Program-made: the position numbers and the translations under genes
Part shown: positions 1-10,345 of the stretch, piece by piece
Layout: each line of letters opens with the position of its first letter
How positions within the stretch are numbered: the first letter of the stretch is position 1
The notes under the pieces: generated by a model
What the model saw: only the letters and a program-made list of their open reading frames with translations
What the model was told of the DNA's origin: nothing
The model's database searches: none
Source of the DNA: Nemania diffusa
Taxonomy: Eukaryota > Ascomycota > Sordariomycetes > Xylariales > Xylariaceae
Length of the DNA stretch: 64,000 nt
NCBI GenBank assembly: GCA_038501195.1
Contig: JBBPUQ010000009.1
Coordinates: 3,162,001-3,226,000 of the forward strand
Reading direction: 5' to 3'

Positions 1-2
1 CA

Positions 3-1310
3 CAAGCACAAGCGCACCTTCAGCCCAGATCGCGTGCTCGATTCCACCAACCCGCGCCGCTGCAAGAGCAGCACCAAACCTCGACATCATCACCAAACGA
101 TAGCACAGACGAAGCTATGGAGGACGCTGCGGGCGCCGGCGGCTTCGACGACGACGAGGAAGACGAAGAGGAGGAGGAAGATGACGAAGACGAAGACGAC
201 GACCCGTTCACCACACACCGCCATCTCCACCGCGCAGCCGGTGCCGGCGCAACACGTGCCGTCTCCCCCGGCGCGCAGCGCAGCGCCTACGTCCGCCAGA
301 TGCGCGCACGCGGCGGCCGCGGACACGCGCGCTCGCAGTCGCACACCCACGTCCACGCCACGTCCATCCCGACCTCCACATCCGCCTACACCTCAGCACT
401 GCGCGCCCAGCGCATCACCGGCTCAGCATCCGCGTCGGCACTGCCTTCCGCGGCGGCACCGGGCCAAGGAGGCGCACAGATGCACGCGCACCTGCAGCAG
501 ACGCCCGTGCAGAACATGGCGCAGGGCAGCACTGCGGCCGCGGCAGCGGCGGCGACGCGTGCCGGGGCGGCGCGCGGGGCGGCGGCACGACAAGCTAGCG
601 AACCACCGCCTGCGCCCACGCGCGTGACGCGCAGTCGGGACGAGCGCATCGGCATAGCGCTCGGGGCGCGGCCGGCCGACATGGGGGCAGGGGGTGCGGC
701 GGGACCGACGACGAGGAGGCGATAGGGTCGCTGGCACTCGGATCTCGCCGCACACGGACTGGGGGTCCACGGGTACACGCAGCCATGGGACGAAGCGGAG
801 CCGCCGCAGATGCCGCCCGAGGCCGAGGTAGCACCACCAGTAACAGTGAGGCGGATACAGCTGCGCGTACGGCCAACGGGAACAGGCAGATCGGTAGCGA
901 CGCCGCCGCCGTGGTTGCCTCAAGATACCGGCATGCAGCTCGACGGGCACGCTGACAGAGGGGAAGATGCGGCTGGGACTTACGGTGGCGTTCACACAGC
1001 TGCCTCGCAAGTCGAGGCGCCATCGCACACCCCGGCGGAAGCCGACGTAGAAGCAGGCTCCCCGGTCTCCACGCGACATCGCCGCCTGATGCGCTCGTAT
1101 ACGATGCGGATGGGGCGACAGCCCAGCCTGCTTTCTCAACCCATGCATGCGCGCGGGTCCTCGGATACCACCAGCATGCAGACAGCCGGCTTTGCCAGTG
1201 TGAATACGCTTGACGCGCTGCGCGGTGGCTACGACGGACACGAGCGGGAGGTTGTGGGGACAGAGGTCCGCCGCGCAGACGATGACGATGATCGTATGGA
1301 AATCGACTAG
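3..1310 (+). CDS. C-terminal part of an unrecognised acidic low-complexity protein, with an in-frame TAG
   Basis: One reading frame is open from the window edge (first full codon at 3) to 1310 except for a single TAG at 723-725. The gene starts upstream of the window. The N-terminal part seen here has a long Asp/Glu run (about 150-210), then Ala/Arg/Ser/Thr-rich sequence; the part after the stop continues with Pro/Arg-rich text and ends in an Asp run followed by Arg-Met-Glu-Ile-Asp. I recognise no domain. An intron of 159 bases (624-782, GTGACG to CACGCAG) would remove the TAG and keep frame, but it has no clear branch site and its inside reads like coding sequence. Alternatives are a gene ending at 725, a real nonsense mutation or a base error. 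The region is GC-rich, so a frame open by chance is possible; a long minus-strand frame also exists here. Confidence 0.5.
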
Positions 1311-2400
1311 CAGAAGTGCACGCTAGGTCATCGCTGCCTGCGCTCGCACACCCGGTGTCGGATCCCGTGACTTTTCGACTCGCTCATATCCCCTGCTATC
1401 AACACCCTTAGAAGAAACACTCGGATCTGCGAAGAGCAGATCAATGAAAAACTTGCTGCGTTCAGGATAGTGGAGATGTAGGCTATAAAGAAGCAGCTAT
1501 CGTGGCGTTTTCATGATAATGGCAAGCTAGAAAGGATAAAATTGGTGTATCGTGTACCTCTTGGGCGTGAGATACTTATTTTTTTTGTCGGGGATCTTTC
1601 TTGGTTGGTGTTGGCCAGCTCTTAAATGGATTAACCTCTCGCGTTCTATGGTGGGATTCCATATCGTGGGAATGGATCATGTAAGGCGGACGGGAATGCA
1701 AATAGGAGTGTTTGAGCAGTAAGCTTGAAATGACTGCTTTCACGATTGGGCAATGAGATATTGGTATTGTACATATACAGCGGTTCACTAGCTCACAATC
1801 ATCTCTACATTCGTATGTTGTGTCCCTGCATGTCACGCTTTCGATGTTACCTGACTTCATCTTACAAACTTCGCTCATGTAGGCTCATAAGTCATCGATT
1901 AACTATGCTATACAATTAATCCTACAAGAAGCCTAGAACCACGTTCTAATTCCTCCCTTTTCACATCTAGTCAATTTCCTAGTTGATCCCCTGTTCTGCT
2001 GGGCGATCGACCGCCGCCAAGCTTAACACTAACACATCGCGACCCGAATGCATACTATGCTAAGGCAATCTCCAGTCCGTTACAATGCAGGGTCGTTGCC
2101 GCTTCCCGCTTCAGGAACTAGGTAGTTGCGTCGGTGCATGGTGTATATGTGCAAGTTCGTGTAGTTCTTCTTGCTGAAACTCCGGACACCACTGCTATGT
2201 TATTCCGATGGGAAATAAAACCGAAAGGAAATGAAAGAAAAACATGCCAGGAAAAAGGGATCAACGTCGCTTCCATGGGCAGAAGACAACGCACGATTCT
2301 ATAGCACGACGAGAGCAATCGAATCTATCCTCATACCATCTCCCGATCTCATTCTGTAGCTATTCCTAATACCTATAGGTCTAGGAACGGCAAACCATAT
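1311..2400. other. Intergenic, convergent 3' ends
   Basis: This is the space between the 3' end of the first gene and the 3' end of TAF2. It has no reading frame with coding character. Short frames on the minus strand (1576-1878, 2118-2318) show no family features. It probably holds two 3' UTRs. Confidence 0.6.
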
Positions 2401-5400
2401 TTATGAAGGTGGTTTAACCTTGATTTTAAACTTTTGTGTCGGTTTAGGTATAGAAGGAGACGACGACGACGAAGTCTTGGAAGGCGTAGGATGCGGATTA
2501 GAAGCCGCGGATGGGAGTGGCTTTCGCACCATATCTGGTAAAGGCTTCCTCGGCTTGCCACCACTACTACCACCTGACTGAGAATTCGCCGGGGGTTGAG
2601 TTGTCGGGGTTGACGATCTTGGTCGTGATTGTGGTGGGGGTGTTGCCTTAGGCGTTAGCTTAGGATTTACCTTGGGTGCTGCTTTTGGCGTTGCCTTGGG
2701 CGTTGCCTTAGCTGTCATTTTTGGGGCTCCAGTAGCGATTGCTGGAGTTGTACGGGGGTTGCTAGGTGTGGGTGAATGATCAGAATGACCCATTGACTTC
2801 TTTTCTGACATCGGTTTCTTGCCTGCAGCCCGAATGCTAGGAGACTCATTTCGTAAATCCAGCTCGTTCCAACGGGTGAATTTGAAACTGACCACTTTAC
2901 TAGAGGGCTGTAGCCTTTTCATAGCATCGCGAATTCCAGAAGTGTTGAGTTTAACAATCTTTGAAGGACGACTGCTATCGCTCTCTGTACTAGAGCGCTT
3001 GAGGGTTTTGGGAGCTTTTACAGTGAGGCTGTCATTTCCATTCACCTTAGGGGTAGGCATTTTTTGCTCTGGCTGAGGCTCAATAGTTGGTTGGATTGGA
3101 GGGAGAACAGCAATGCTCTCTCGGCGTGCCTCAACATCCTTCACGGTACTCTCCTGACCGCCCGATGGTTTGGGGGTAGGTTTAGGTGTAGATTTTGATG
3201 TAGTTTTGATTGCAGGTTTAGCTGTTGGCTTGGCGATAGGCTTAGTCGTAGGTTTAGCTGTAGTAGGAACGGTGCTAGAGGTAAGCTGCTTTGCTCCCTT
3301 CACTACAGGCGCCGGCGAAACAGCGGGTGGCTTTGGTACCGTAACACTTATAGACTTCTTCGGCTGTGGAGGAGTAGAAACAGCAATGGCAGGTAGAGTT
3401 GGAGCTGGGCTCACAGCAGGCGGCGGTTGGGATTGGCCTGTTGGAGGAATAACCGGCTTGCCGCTGATGCTGGGGGTTCTGTTCACATTCAGAGTGATTG
3501 TTCGCTTCAGCTCAGGCCGCGGTGCTGGTGGTGCCGGCGGCGGCGGCGGTACCTGGGTGGCATAACTGCCCCTCGACTCGGTCCTGTAACGCTTGTTGAA
3601 TACGACCACGAGCTTTTTATCCCGGATTCTCTCGCCAAGTGTGGCGTACCAAGTCTCTGGATATTTCAACGTCACTGTCAAAGCGGGGTCATCATCAACT
3701 AACAAGGAGCAAATCTCTAGTAAGTTGATACGCTCCGCCACAGTTAGCACAGGTGAATCTAATGCCTGCCAGATGACTTCCTGCAACTCCTCGTCGTCTT
3801 CGGTATGTTCCTTTAGGGCTGCCAGGGCCACGTGAAGATCTTCCTTGCGGGCTTTGGCCTTCTGTCTTTCTTCCATGATCGAGTTCTCTTGTTCAACCAC
3901 TAGGTCTAGCCCTTCCTTAACGGGCTCCGGTGTCTGCTTGCTCGCATCAGGTCTCTCCCCAATTGCGATGCTAGCCAGGCCGCGACAAAGCACTTTGAAC
4001 AGTTGATCCCGGACGAATGGAGAAGGATCGGTACTAATGAGCGAGAAGAAGAATCGCAAGAACTCTGGTTTATCTAGGAGACCGAGCTCTACCAGTGAGT
4101 CGCATGCTTTTATCCGAACAACATCGCAAGTCTTATCCTGCAGATATTGGACGAAGGTAAGGGGATTTGAAGGAATGACGTTCGCTTTCATCAAACAACA
4201 CAAAGCATCGAGGGCGGCCACAGTAAAACAGTTCTGGAAAGATGGAGCATACTCGTCCCTTCGACGATATCGCTCGATCTCTTCAAGGGCTTGTTCTCGA
4301 AATTCATCTGGCTCTGTGTCTATCGGCTCGGCCATAATCTCATCCTCATTATCCCCATCTCCAAAAGAGAGCGACATGGTCATTTGGGGCTTTGCTCTCT
4401 TTTCATCCGGAATCTGGCAGATAGCGATAGCTTTGATGAGTTTGCAGATATAGAACTGATCCGAAAAGCAATTCTCCGAGTTGTTATTGGCTTGGAGAAG
4501 TCCAAGGATGAATCGCCGAGCCTCCTTCGGACATTTACCATCCTCTCCACGAATGTGGGCCATGGCCTCAGGAATAGCGCACTGAATCATGTACTGTCGC
4601 TTGTCTGAGAAGTTGTTTGGCCGCGGAGTAGTCGATCCAGGATAGCAGAAGAAGTGCTGGAACGCCTTCTGGAGGTGTCTGAGTCCTATCCAGTCCACCT
4701 GTTCCTGAACCGCGTGCCGCGGTAGCTCCTCAGCAGCCATAAGGCGAATCCCGTAAAAATACCTCGGATCTAAGAGTGTTCGGGTAAGAATAGTAGAGAC
4801 AAGAGGATGTGCTCCTGACTTGGCGAAAGACTCCTTCAGGAAGAGCATCGAATCTTGCTGAGCAGCAACGTCTCTATCTTGTTGCAACTGGGAAGCGTAC
4901 ATGTACGCTGGAAGAGTCGTTTTCATCTCACATATCCATTCGAAATCCGCATCCATCCGAATCCACTCATAAGATTCCTGATCCATCTTAGCTTCAGTTT
5001 CTTCATCCCAATCGCGGAACCCCCATTCTTCAACGTCGTCCGGATGTTGCATAATATCACCCAAATAATATAGTTCCTTCTGACCTTCTTCTTTAGCGTT
5101 GTTGTTGGCCATAGCCCTCTCACGTTGGCGACGGTTTCTCTTAAGCCGTTTGTACTTGGTGTTGTAGGGTATCTCAAATCTCACCGACCTGGCACCTTCT
5201 TCTCGAATTTCAACTATATGCTCGTAGGGCGTACCGTCGGCTTCATGGATTCTAATGGTCATAGGACCTGTGAAAGCCAGTTGTAGCTCCCCAGCATATA
5301 CTCCGTGAGTTTCCTCTCGAACATCTCTCCAGAAATCGTTTTTGTCAATGGGCCTCACTTCTGCGGCGGCGACTTCTTGCGTCTGTCGAACAGTCATCTC

Positions 5401-7260
5401 CACACATAATTTCTTCTTGTTAAACCGTTGGAAAACATCGAATCTGGGACAGCCAGACCCGACGACCCACTGATTCCAGAAGCTCTCTAGGCGTGTGCTT
5501 CCCACTTTCTCACAAGCTTTGCGAAATGAGTCGGACGGGAGTACATCATCATTGGACTGGGTAGAAGTATTCGCCTTACTGACCATGCGAGATATGATAC
5601 GAGAAATACCCGCAGAGCCTGAGGATTTAGAAAGCCGGCGGTCTAGAATAAATAATACTAGTGGTGCCTTGAGATTCATAAAGTCAACCTCAAAGCTACC
5701 AAGATATAGGTGTTCGCCCATATCCTGTAGTGATGGCCGTTTCAGGTCAATCTCAACAAGGCGGTCGGCCATTGTTTTCATGCGGAATCTGAAGGCATTG
5801 TTCCCGCACAAGGCTTTCATGAAGAAGTCGGTCATGTACCACGCGATACCCACCACAAGCCAGATATCGGCCTTCGTGTTGGGGACAATATTGACCCCGA
5901 ACCACTGGCTCGCGAGGGAGTATACCAGTGTTCTGGTTGTCTCAATTTCAGTGTCGACGATATCTGAGGGATAAAGAAGCCTGCTGCTACACAAGGAGAA
6001 TGCACAGAGGGGTGTCGTATCCTCGACCATATCGTCAATGAAGCAGACTTTGTAGTTCTCAAACGGATAACGACCGAAATGAAGAACAAAATGGTCTACA
6101 GCTGTGACCAAAGCGGCGCATGTGTTCCTCACCTCTTCCGCCCGCCCTGGTAGGCAATATCCGTGAACTTTTGCTGCGCTCACTCCAAGCTTTGTGTCGT
6201 CTTCTTCGCTTCTGAATTCTGACCACAGATCCACGTGTTCGAAGGGACCAATAGCAAAACCAATGTGTTTCGCCGCTTTATTATTGTCGACTTCAAATGT
6301 CATGGTTTTTTTTGTTTCGTCACTTTTACTAATTACTTCCCCAGTTAGAAATCCAGAGCATACAACAGTCATCTCCAGTTGTTTGTCCTCCTCGGTAAGG
6401 CCATAATCGCGTTTTATCGGCTCTTCTTCGCTAAACTTCCTCTTGCGACTGCTTAGAGTAGGTATGCTCCCGGGTCGCTGTTGAGCGATATGGGGTGGGT
6501 GAAATGCATCACCCAGAGTGCGAGGACAGGTAATAGATATCTTCCAGGGGTTGCGGCATCCGGGATCGTCGATGCATGGAAATATAGAGCATGCGGTGCC
6601 TGGCTCAACAGAGTGGCGAGTGTAGACATGAGGATAGCGAATATCACCTTCATCAACACCGACGAAATGCAGACCATTATGAACATTCTTCAGTTCGAAA
6701 GGAATGCTAACCCTATATCCCTGGACGTTGCCATCGCCATGGATAAGCATCTCTTGTTGGTCGGCTTTCGGGGCATCGCGATTCTTCTTCTTGACCTCTT
6801 CAGCGCTGGGTAGTGTAACACGAAGAGATCCATCTAGGGGCTGGCAGCATGCCAGATCATGGGCCATGACTGGCACTTCCTTCCGTCGATGATGGAGAAG
6901 TTGCTCCATGCGGCGTTTTCTAACGGGCCATTGCGCCGCCGACCACTGGTAGGCTTCTGGAGTGTCAGCCTTGTCACAAGGGTCTTCATAGAATGCCTTC
7001 GCAGGGCAGTTGGAGACGGTGATGTTCTTGACATCTATTTCACATTGGCGTGCGTCGATATAGACCTCGGAGATATCAGGCTCGATGGGAACGACGAGAA
7101 TGTGAGAGCGGCCATAGACACGTTTTTCGCGGAAATCTATCTCAAGCTCGACATGCTGCTTGAAAACGACGTAGGGACGTGGCGGCGTATTGTCGACGGG
7201 GAGCTCGACCGGCGCATGTTCGGGTTCTTCGAGCAGCTCTGGCTCTACGATGCCAGGCAT
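2401..7260 (-). CDS. TAF2: Transcription initiation factor TFIID subunit 2 (TAF2)
   Basis: Intronless gene for 1619 residues. TAF2 is the M1-aminopeptidase-like subunit of TFIID and helps the complex engage core promoter DNA at the initiator. The N-terminal third carries the M1 beta-saddle layout, and the peptidase-like domain follows, but the GAMEN exopeptidase loop and the HExxH zinc site are absent: the corresponding helix reads Y-S-L-A-S-Q-W-F-G. That loss is known for TAF2 and separates it from true aminopeptidases. ARM/HEAT-like helical repeats fill roughly residues 880-1240. The last 300 residues are a disordered, basic Lys/Thr/Pro/Ala tail with two blocks of short K-P-T / T-P-K repeats (about residues 1320-1365 and 1510-1540), longer than in the yeast protein. 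The start ATG at 7260 immediately precedes the conserved N-terminal region. Confidence 0.95.
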   Translation of the reverse strand: MPGIVEPELLEEPEHAPVELPVDNTPPRPYVVFKQHVELEIDFREKRVYGRSHILVVPIEPDISEVYIDARQCEIDVKNITVSNCPAKAFYEDPCDKADTPEAYQWSAAQWPVRKRRMEQLLHHRRKEVPVMAHDLACCQPLDGSLRVTLPSAEEVKKKNRDAPKADQQEMLIHGDGNVQGYRVSIPFELKNVHNGLHFVGVDEGDIRYPHVYTRHSVEPGTACSIFPCIDDPGCRNPWKISITCPRTLGDAFHPPHIAQQRPGSIPTLSSRKRKFSEEEPIKRDYGLTEEDKQLEMTVVCSGFLTGEVISKSDETKKTMTFEVDNNKAAKHIGFAIGPFEHVDLWSEFRSEEDDTKLGVSAAKVHGYCLPGRAEEVRNTCAALVTAVDHFVLHFGRYPFENYKVCFIDDMVEDTTPLCAFSLCSSRLLYPSDIVDTEIETTRTLVYSLASQWFGVNIVPNTKADIWLVVGIAWYMTDFFMKALCGNNAFRFRMKTMADRLVEIDLKRPSLQDMGEHLYLGSFEVDFMNLKAPLVLFILDRRLSKSSGSAGISRIISRMVSKANTSTQSNDDVLPSDSFRKACEKVGSTRLESFWNQWVVGSGCPRFDVFQRFNKKKLCVEMTVRQTQEVAAAEVRPIDKNDFWRDVREETHGVYAGELQLAFTGPMTIRIHEADGTPYEHIVEIREEGARSVRFEIPYNTKYKRLKRNRRQRERAMANNNAKEEGQKELYYLGDIMQHPDDVEEWGFRDWDEETEAKMDQESYEWIRMDADFEWICEMKTTLPAYMYASQLQQDRDVAAQQDSMLFLKESFAKSGAHPLVSTILTRTLLDPRYFYGIRLMAAEELPRHAVQEQVDWIGLRHLQKAFQHFFCYPGSTTPRPNNFSDKRQYMIQCAIPEAMAHIRGEDGKCPKEARRFILGLLQANNNSENCFSDQFYICKLIKAIAICQIPDEKRAKPQMTMSLSFGDGDNEDEIMAEPIDTEPDEFREQALEEIERYRRRDEYAPSFQNCFTVAALDALCCLMKANVIPSNPLTFVQYLQDKTCDVVRIKACDSLVELGLLDKPEFLRFFFSLISTDPSPFVRDQLFKVLCRGLASIAIGERPDASKQTPEPVKEGLDLVVEQENSIMEERQKAKARKEDLHVALAALKEHTEDDEELQEVIWQALDSPVLTVAERINLLEICSLLVDDDPALTVTLKYPETWYATLGERIRDKKLVVVFNKRYRTESRGSYATQVPPPPPAPPAPRPELKRTITLNVNRTPSISGKPVIPPTGQSQPPPAVSPAPTLPAIAVSTPPQPKKSISVTVPKPPAVSPAPVVKGAKQLTSSTVPTTAKPTTKPIAKPTAKPAIKTTSKSTPKPTPKPSGGQESTVKDVEARRESIAVLPPIQPTIEPQPEQKMPTPKVNGNDSLTVKAPKTLKRSSTESDSSRPSKIVKLNTSGIRDAMKRLQPSSKVVSFKFTRWNELDLRNESPSIRAAGKKPMSEKKSMGHSDHSPTPSNPRTTPAIATGAPKMTAKATPKATPKAAPKVNPKLTPKATPPPQSRPRSSTPTTQPPANSQSGGSSGGKPRKPLPDMVRKPLPSAASNPHPTPSKTSSSSSPSIPKPTQKFKIKVKPPS

Positions 7261-9400
7261 TTCGGAGACCTTCTCAGTAGCCGCGATAGGATTAGGTTGT
7301 CGTGGTCATGAATGATTTCGTTGCGAGAGTTATAGGCGGTATTATTACCGCTAAGAGCTAGGCAAATAGATTTGTGATGAGTATCTCTGATGCGAGAGAG
7401 ATGGGCGGGATTAGAAGAAAGATGTTGAGGTAGCAGAGATGGTCTCGATATTAATTCATTCGCCTTAGCGATGGGACACGCGCCTTCCGTCATTGCTAGT
7501 GCAACTGATACCCACTTAAAGAGCACACCTAAAGTGGGTACCTAAGGCAGGTAAGTACTTAAAGTACCTACCTGTTCTTGGGCAGGTTCCCTAAGTAACC
7601 GATTAGGTACACAATCAAACTAGCGCTACCTGGGTACTTCGGGATTCGAGGTGGATTAAGACCCGCAGTTCTCTGGTGAGACGAAGTACTGCAGAATATT
7701 CTGTACCATTAGGTAGGTAGGTAAAACAGGTACACCTATTATTTAGTATGTAATTATAAAATAAGCCTAAATATTTTCTTTGAATGTTTCATATTCTATG
7801 TAGCGACGAGTGTATATTTCCCTAGCTATTATTCGTCAACTGTAAACGATATTCAAGTACCTCAACTGTCGAAGATACCTATGTAAAGTCGGATATTTTA
7901 GCGCTGGAGTCGCTAAAGGGCGGACGCACCTACAGGTACCTAGGTAGGTAGGTAGGTACCTATGGGCGAGGTCCATCTAGATTCTACCGGAACTTGCACC
8001 ACTTTTCTCATCTTCTACCCGCTAAAGAAACTACACTTGTAGCCTTTGTACATGAACTTAGCAAGGATTAATTAATCACCAGCTAGGTATCTTCGAGTGG
8101 AAGTGTAGCAAGATGGTGTCATTCTAGCATATGTTCTTCTGGACGGATCTACCTAGGTAGTTGGCACTAGGGCAGGACAGACTCCGACTTTCGAGCTCGA
8201 TAATTTATTCAAATAGTATTTTTATCCCAATTTATACAGGATATACGTCTACTATAATCCTAAGATCACCTCCTTGAAGAGCTCGAGGGTCTTTAGAAAT
8301 TGATCGTTCCCTCACACTAATGCAGCAGGCTTGCTACGGCAGATGTAAGAAGAAATACTATAGCTAGGCATTTGTCATTTTATTTATTTAATACCATATC
8401 TTAGCCGAGTGCTTCCGCTAACACCATAATATTAAGACACTTATTAGAGATGGACGTCGAATGCCTAGAAGAAGTATAAAATTACTTATCAGTTCCACCA
8501 TCGAGGTAATTAGCGCGCCCGAACCCCTCAAGGTCTTACCCTCTGTCGCATAAGTTTCCTGCCGTCTATATCAAGTTACAACATTATCTCAACCCGCTAG
8601 CCGTATTCCAAGTGAAGCGACTAAGAGCTTTTGCAATCACTCAGCAGGTCAGATTAGTCTATACGAATTAGAGTAGGCCCCGTTAAGAGATAAACTCAAA
8701 AACGAATAACACGAAACCACCAAGGAAGCTATGGGTTGTTAGTCACAAGAGCGAGCTATCCACAGAATTACACGACATCAATGACTAAAAAGGGAAAATA
8801 TATCAAAATTACATTTCTCGAACCCGAATCCAGCTCTACAGACTAGACGACATTGAAGACTCACGTGCTTAAACAAGATTTGAAGCCGACGCCTGTGTAG
8901 AATCTTGTTCTACCTAAGTCTCTGCGTTTATTTGGTATAAGCTACCTAACCTCTATACGCCACCTGAGCCCCAACTAGAAGACTGAATAAACAACACAGA
9001 GCGGAGATCACGGCAGTACGAACGAAGATTCATCTCCAGACATACTAGAATGGGATCAACTATCATTTTGATATATTCACGAACGCTGTTAAGCCAATGG
9101 AGTTGTGGGGAAGGGGACTAGGCTCCTTTTGCATCGCGCCTAATACATAGGAACCCTGGTACGATGAGAGTGTATGCTTACTAAAAATGTCTCTTTACAA
9201 TACTACCCCCTGTAAAAGGTTCAAGTCGAAGTAGGCGCTCTAGGCAAGCCTCTCAGGACTTGCCGCTCAGGGGGTTTTCCGTGCAAGTAACTGGCGAACA
9301 GATCAATAAAGCTACATTGGGTCTCCAACGGAAATTGTGACTCAACCCAGACCTTCTACTACATCTCTAATTGCATCTTCATTGTTGATACAACAGGATC
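7261..9400. other. Intergenic, divergent promoter region of TAF2 and the methyltransferase
   Basis: This 2.1-kb spacer separates two divergent genes, so it should hold both promoters. The TAF2-proximal 300 bases contain a small minus-strand frame (7245-7526) that overlaps the likely 5' UTR and has no coding features. Several TAGG/CCTA tracts occur (see repeat at 7935-7964). The middle part (about 8200-8900) is AT-rich and gene-free. Confidence 0.6.
7935..7964. repeat. TAGG/CCTA tetranucleotide tract
   Basis: A run of GGTACC and TAGG units that is nearly its own reverse complement. It is the clearest copy of a motif scattered through most intergenic stretches here: near 7560, 7710, 19200-19460, 25700, 26285, 45540-45620, 46045-46105, 57650 and 59820. 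None lies inside an exon I assign. Confidence 0.7.
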
Positions 9401-10345
9401 ATGGCCATAATGGCCGACGGCTCACTCTACGGACTAAATGAGTCTACCGAAACTGGTATCGAACAAGAGACCGATCGTCTAGACTTCCAGCATTATTTCT
9501 TCCACGATGTGATGAATAACGAATTGCTCCCCTCGCATATTGCCCACGACCTGGCGGCAAACCCCTCACCGCGAGTTTGTGAGATCGCCACGGGTTCGGC
9601 CGTCTGGCTGAGAGATCTCGCCAAAACCTTACCTACATCCGCCGAGTTGATTGGCCTTGACTTCGACGTATCCAAGTTTCCAAGGCCAGAAGCGCTTCCC
9701 CCGAACGTCAAGCTAGGCTTCGGGAACGCGTACGAACCTTTTCCAGAGGAATTCCGCAACCGCTTTGACGTAGTCCACTTGCGTTTCTTCCTCTTTGCCT
9801 TGAAAAAGGATCATGGTGCCGCCCTCGTTCAAAACCTGCTGTCTCTCCTTCGGCCTGGGGGCTGGCTAGTCTGGGTTGAAACTAGCGCTCTTCTAGCTAG
9901 CGCTGTGCCACCTAGCGAGGCTTTATTCGAATTCCAGAAGGTATATCATACCTTCGCAACACAGGCAGGCTTGGACGTAGAGTAAGTCACCAACTTTATA
10001 CTATACGTGCGTTACTATATCATATATTAACGATGAAGAAGTATGCCTTTGGGTATCACTAGCTACATTAGGCAAGCTGGATTGGAGGACTGCGGCGAGA
10101 GATCTTATAACTCCGGCTCGGTTTTGTTCTGCCCCAAGGGCTCGGATTGGCTAACTAGATCACACAGCGAATTCTTCACGACCCTAAAACAGATAACGAA
10201 GGGTTTTTTTGCCAGCGGCATTGTTGACGGGATGAAGACGCAACAAGATTTCGATAGATTTGTAGCGAAACTAAAAGAAGATATGAGCGGCGCGAGAAAG
10301 CTGCATGTCCCGATGGTTCGAGCTTGGGGACGGAAGTCTTCATAA
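9401..10345 (+). CDS. SAM-dependent methyltransferase (LaeA/TAM-like fungal family)
   Basis: Two exons, 9401-9981 and 10042-10345, give 294 residues. The 60-base intron starts GTAAGT and ends AAG; an acceptor three bases earlier (10038) would add one residue and cannot be excluded. The protein has a class I methyltransferase fold: motif I around residues 63-70 (Cys-Glu-Ile-Ala-Thr-Gly-Ser-Ala, a relaxed form of E/DxGxGxG), an acidic end of strand 2 (Gly-Leu-Asp-Phe-Asp), and a post-motif block with Leu-Leu-Arg-Pro-Gly-Gly-Trp-Leu. The early residues (Leu-Asp-Phe-Gln-His-Tyr-Phe-Phe) match the R-L-x-x-Q-H region of fungal secondary-metabolism methyltransferases. Substrate is unknown. No biosynthetic core enzyme lies beside it, so a cluster role is not supported. 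Confidence 0.85.

Noticed and set aside
423..1241. Long minus-strand frame (272 codons) opposite the first gene
   Set aside because: GC-rich sequence has few stops in any frame; the translation is Arg/Cys/Pro-rich noise, while the plus frame has acidic runs and a natural end.
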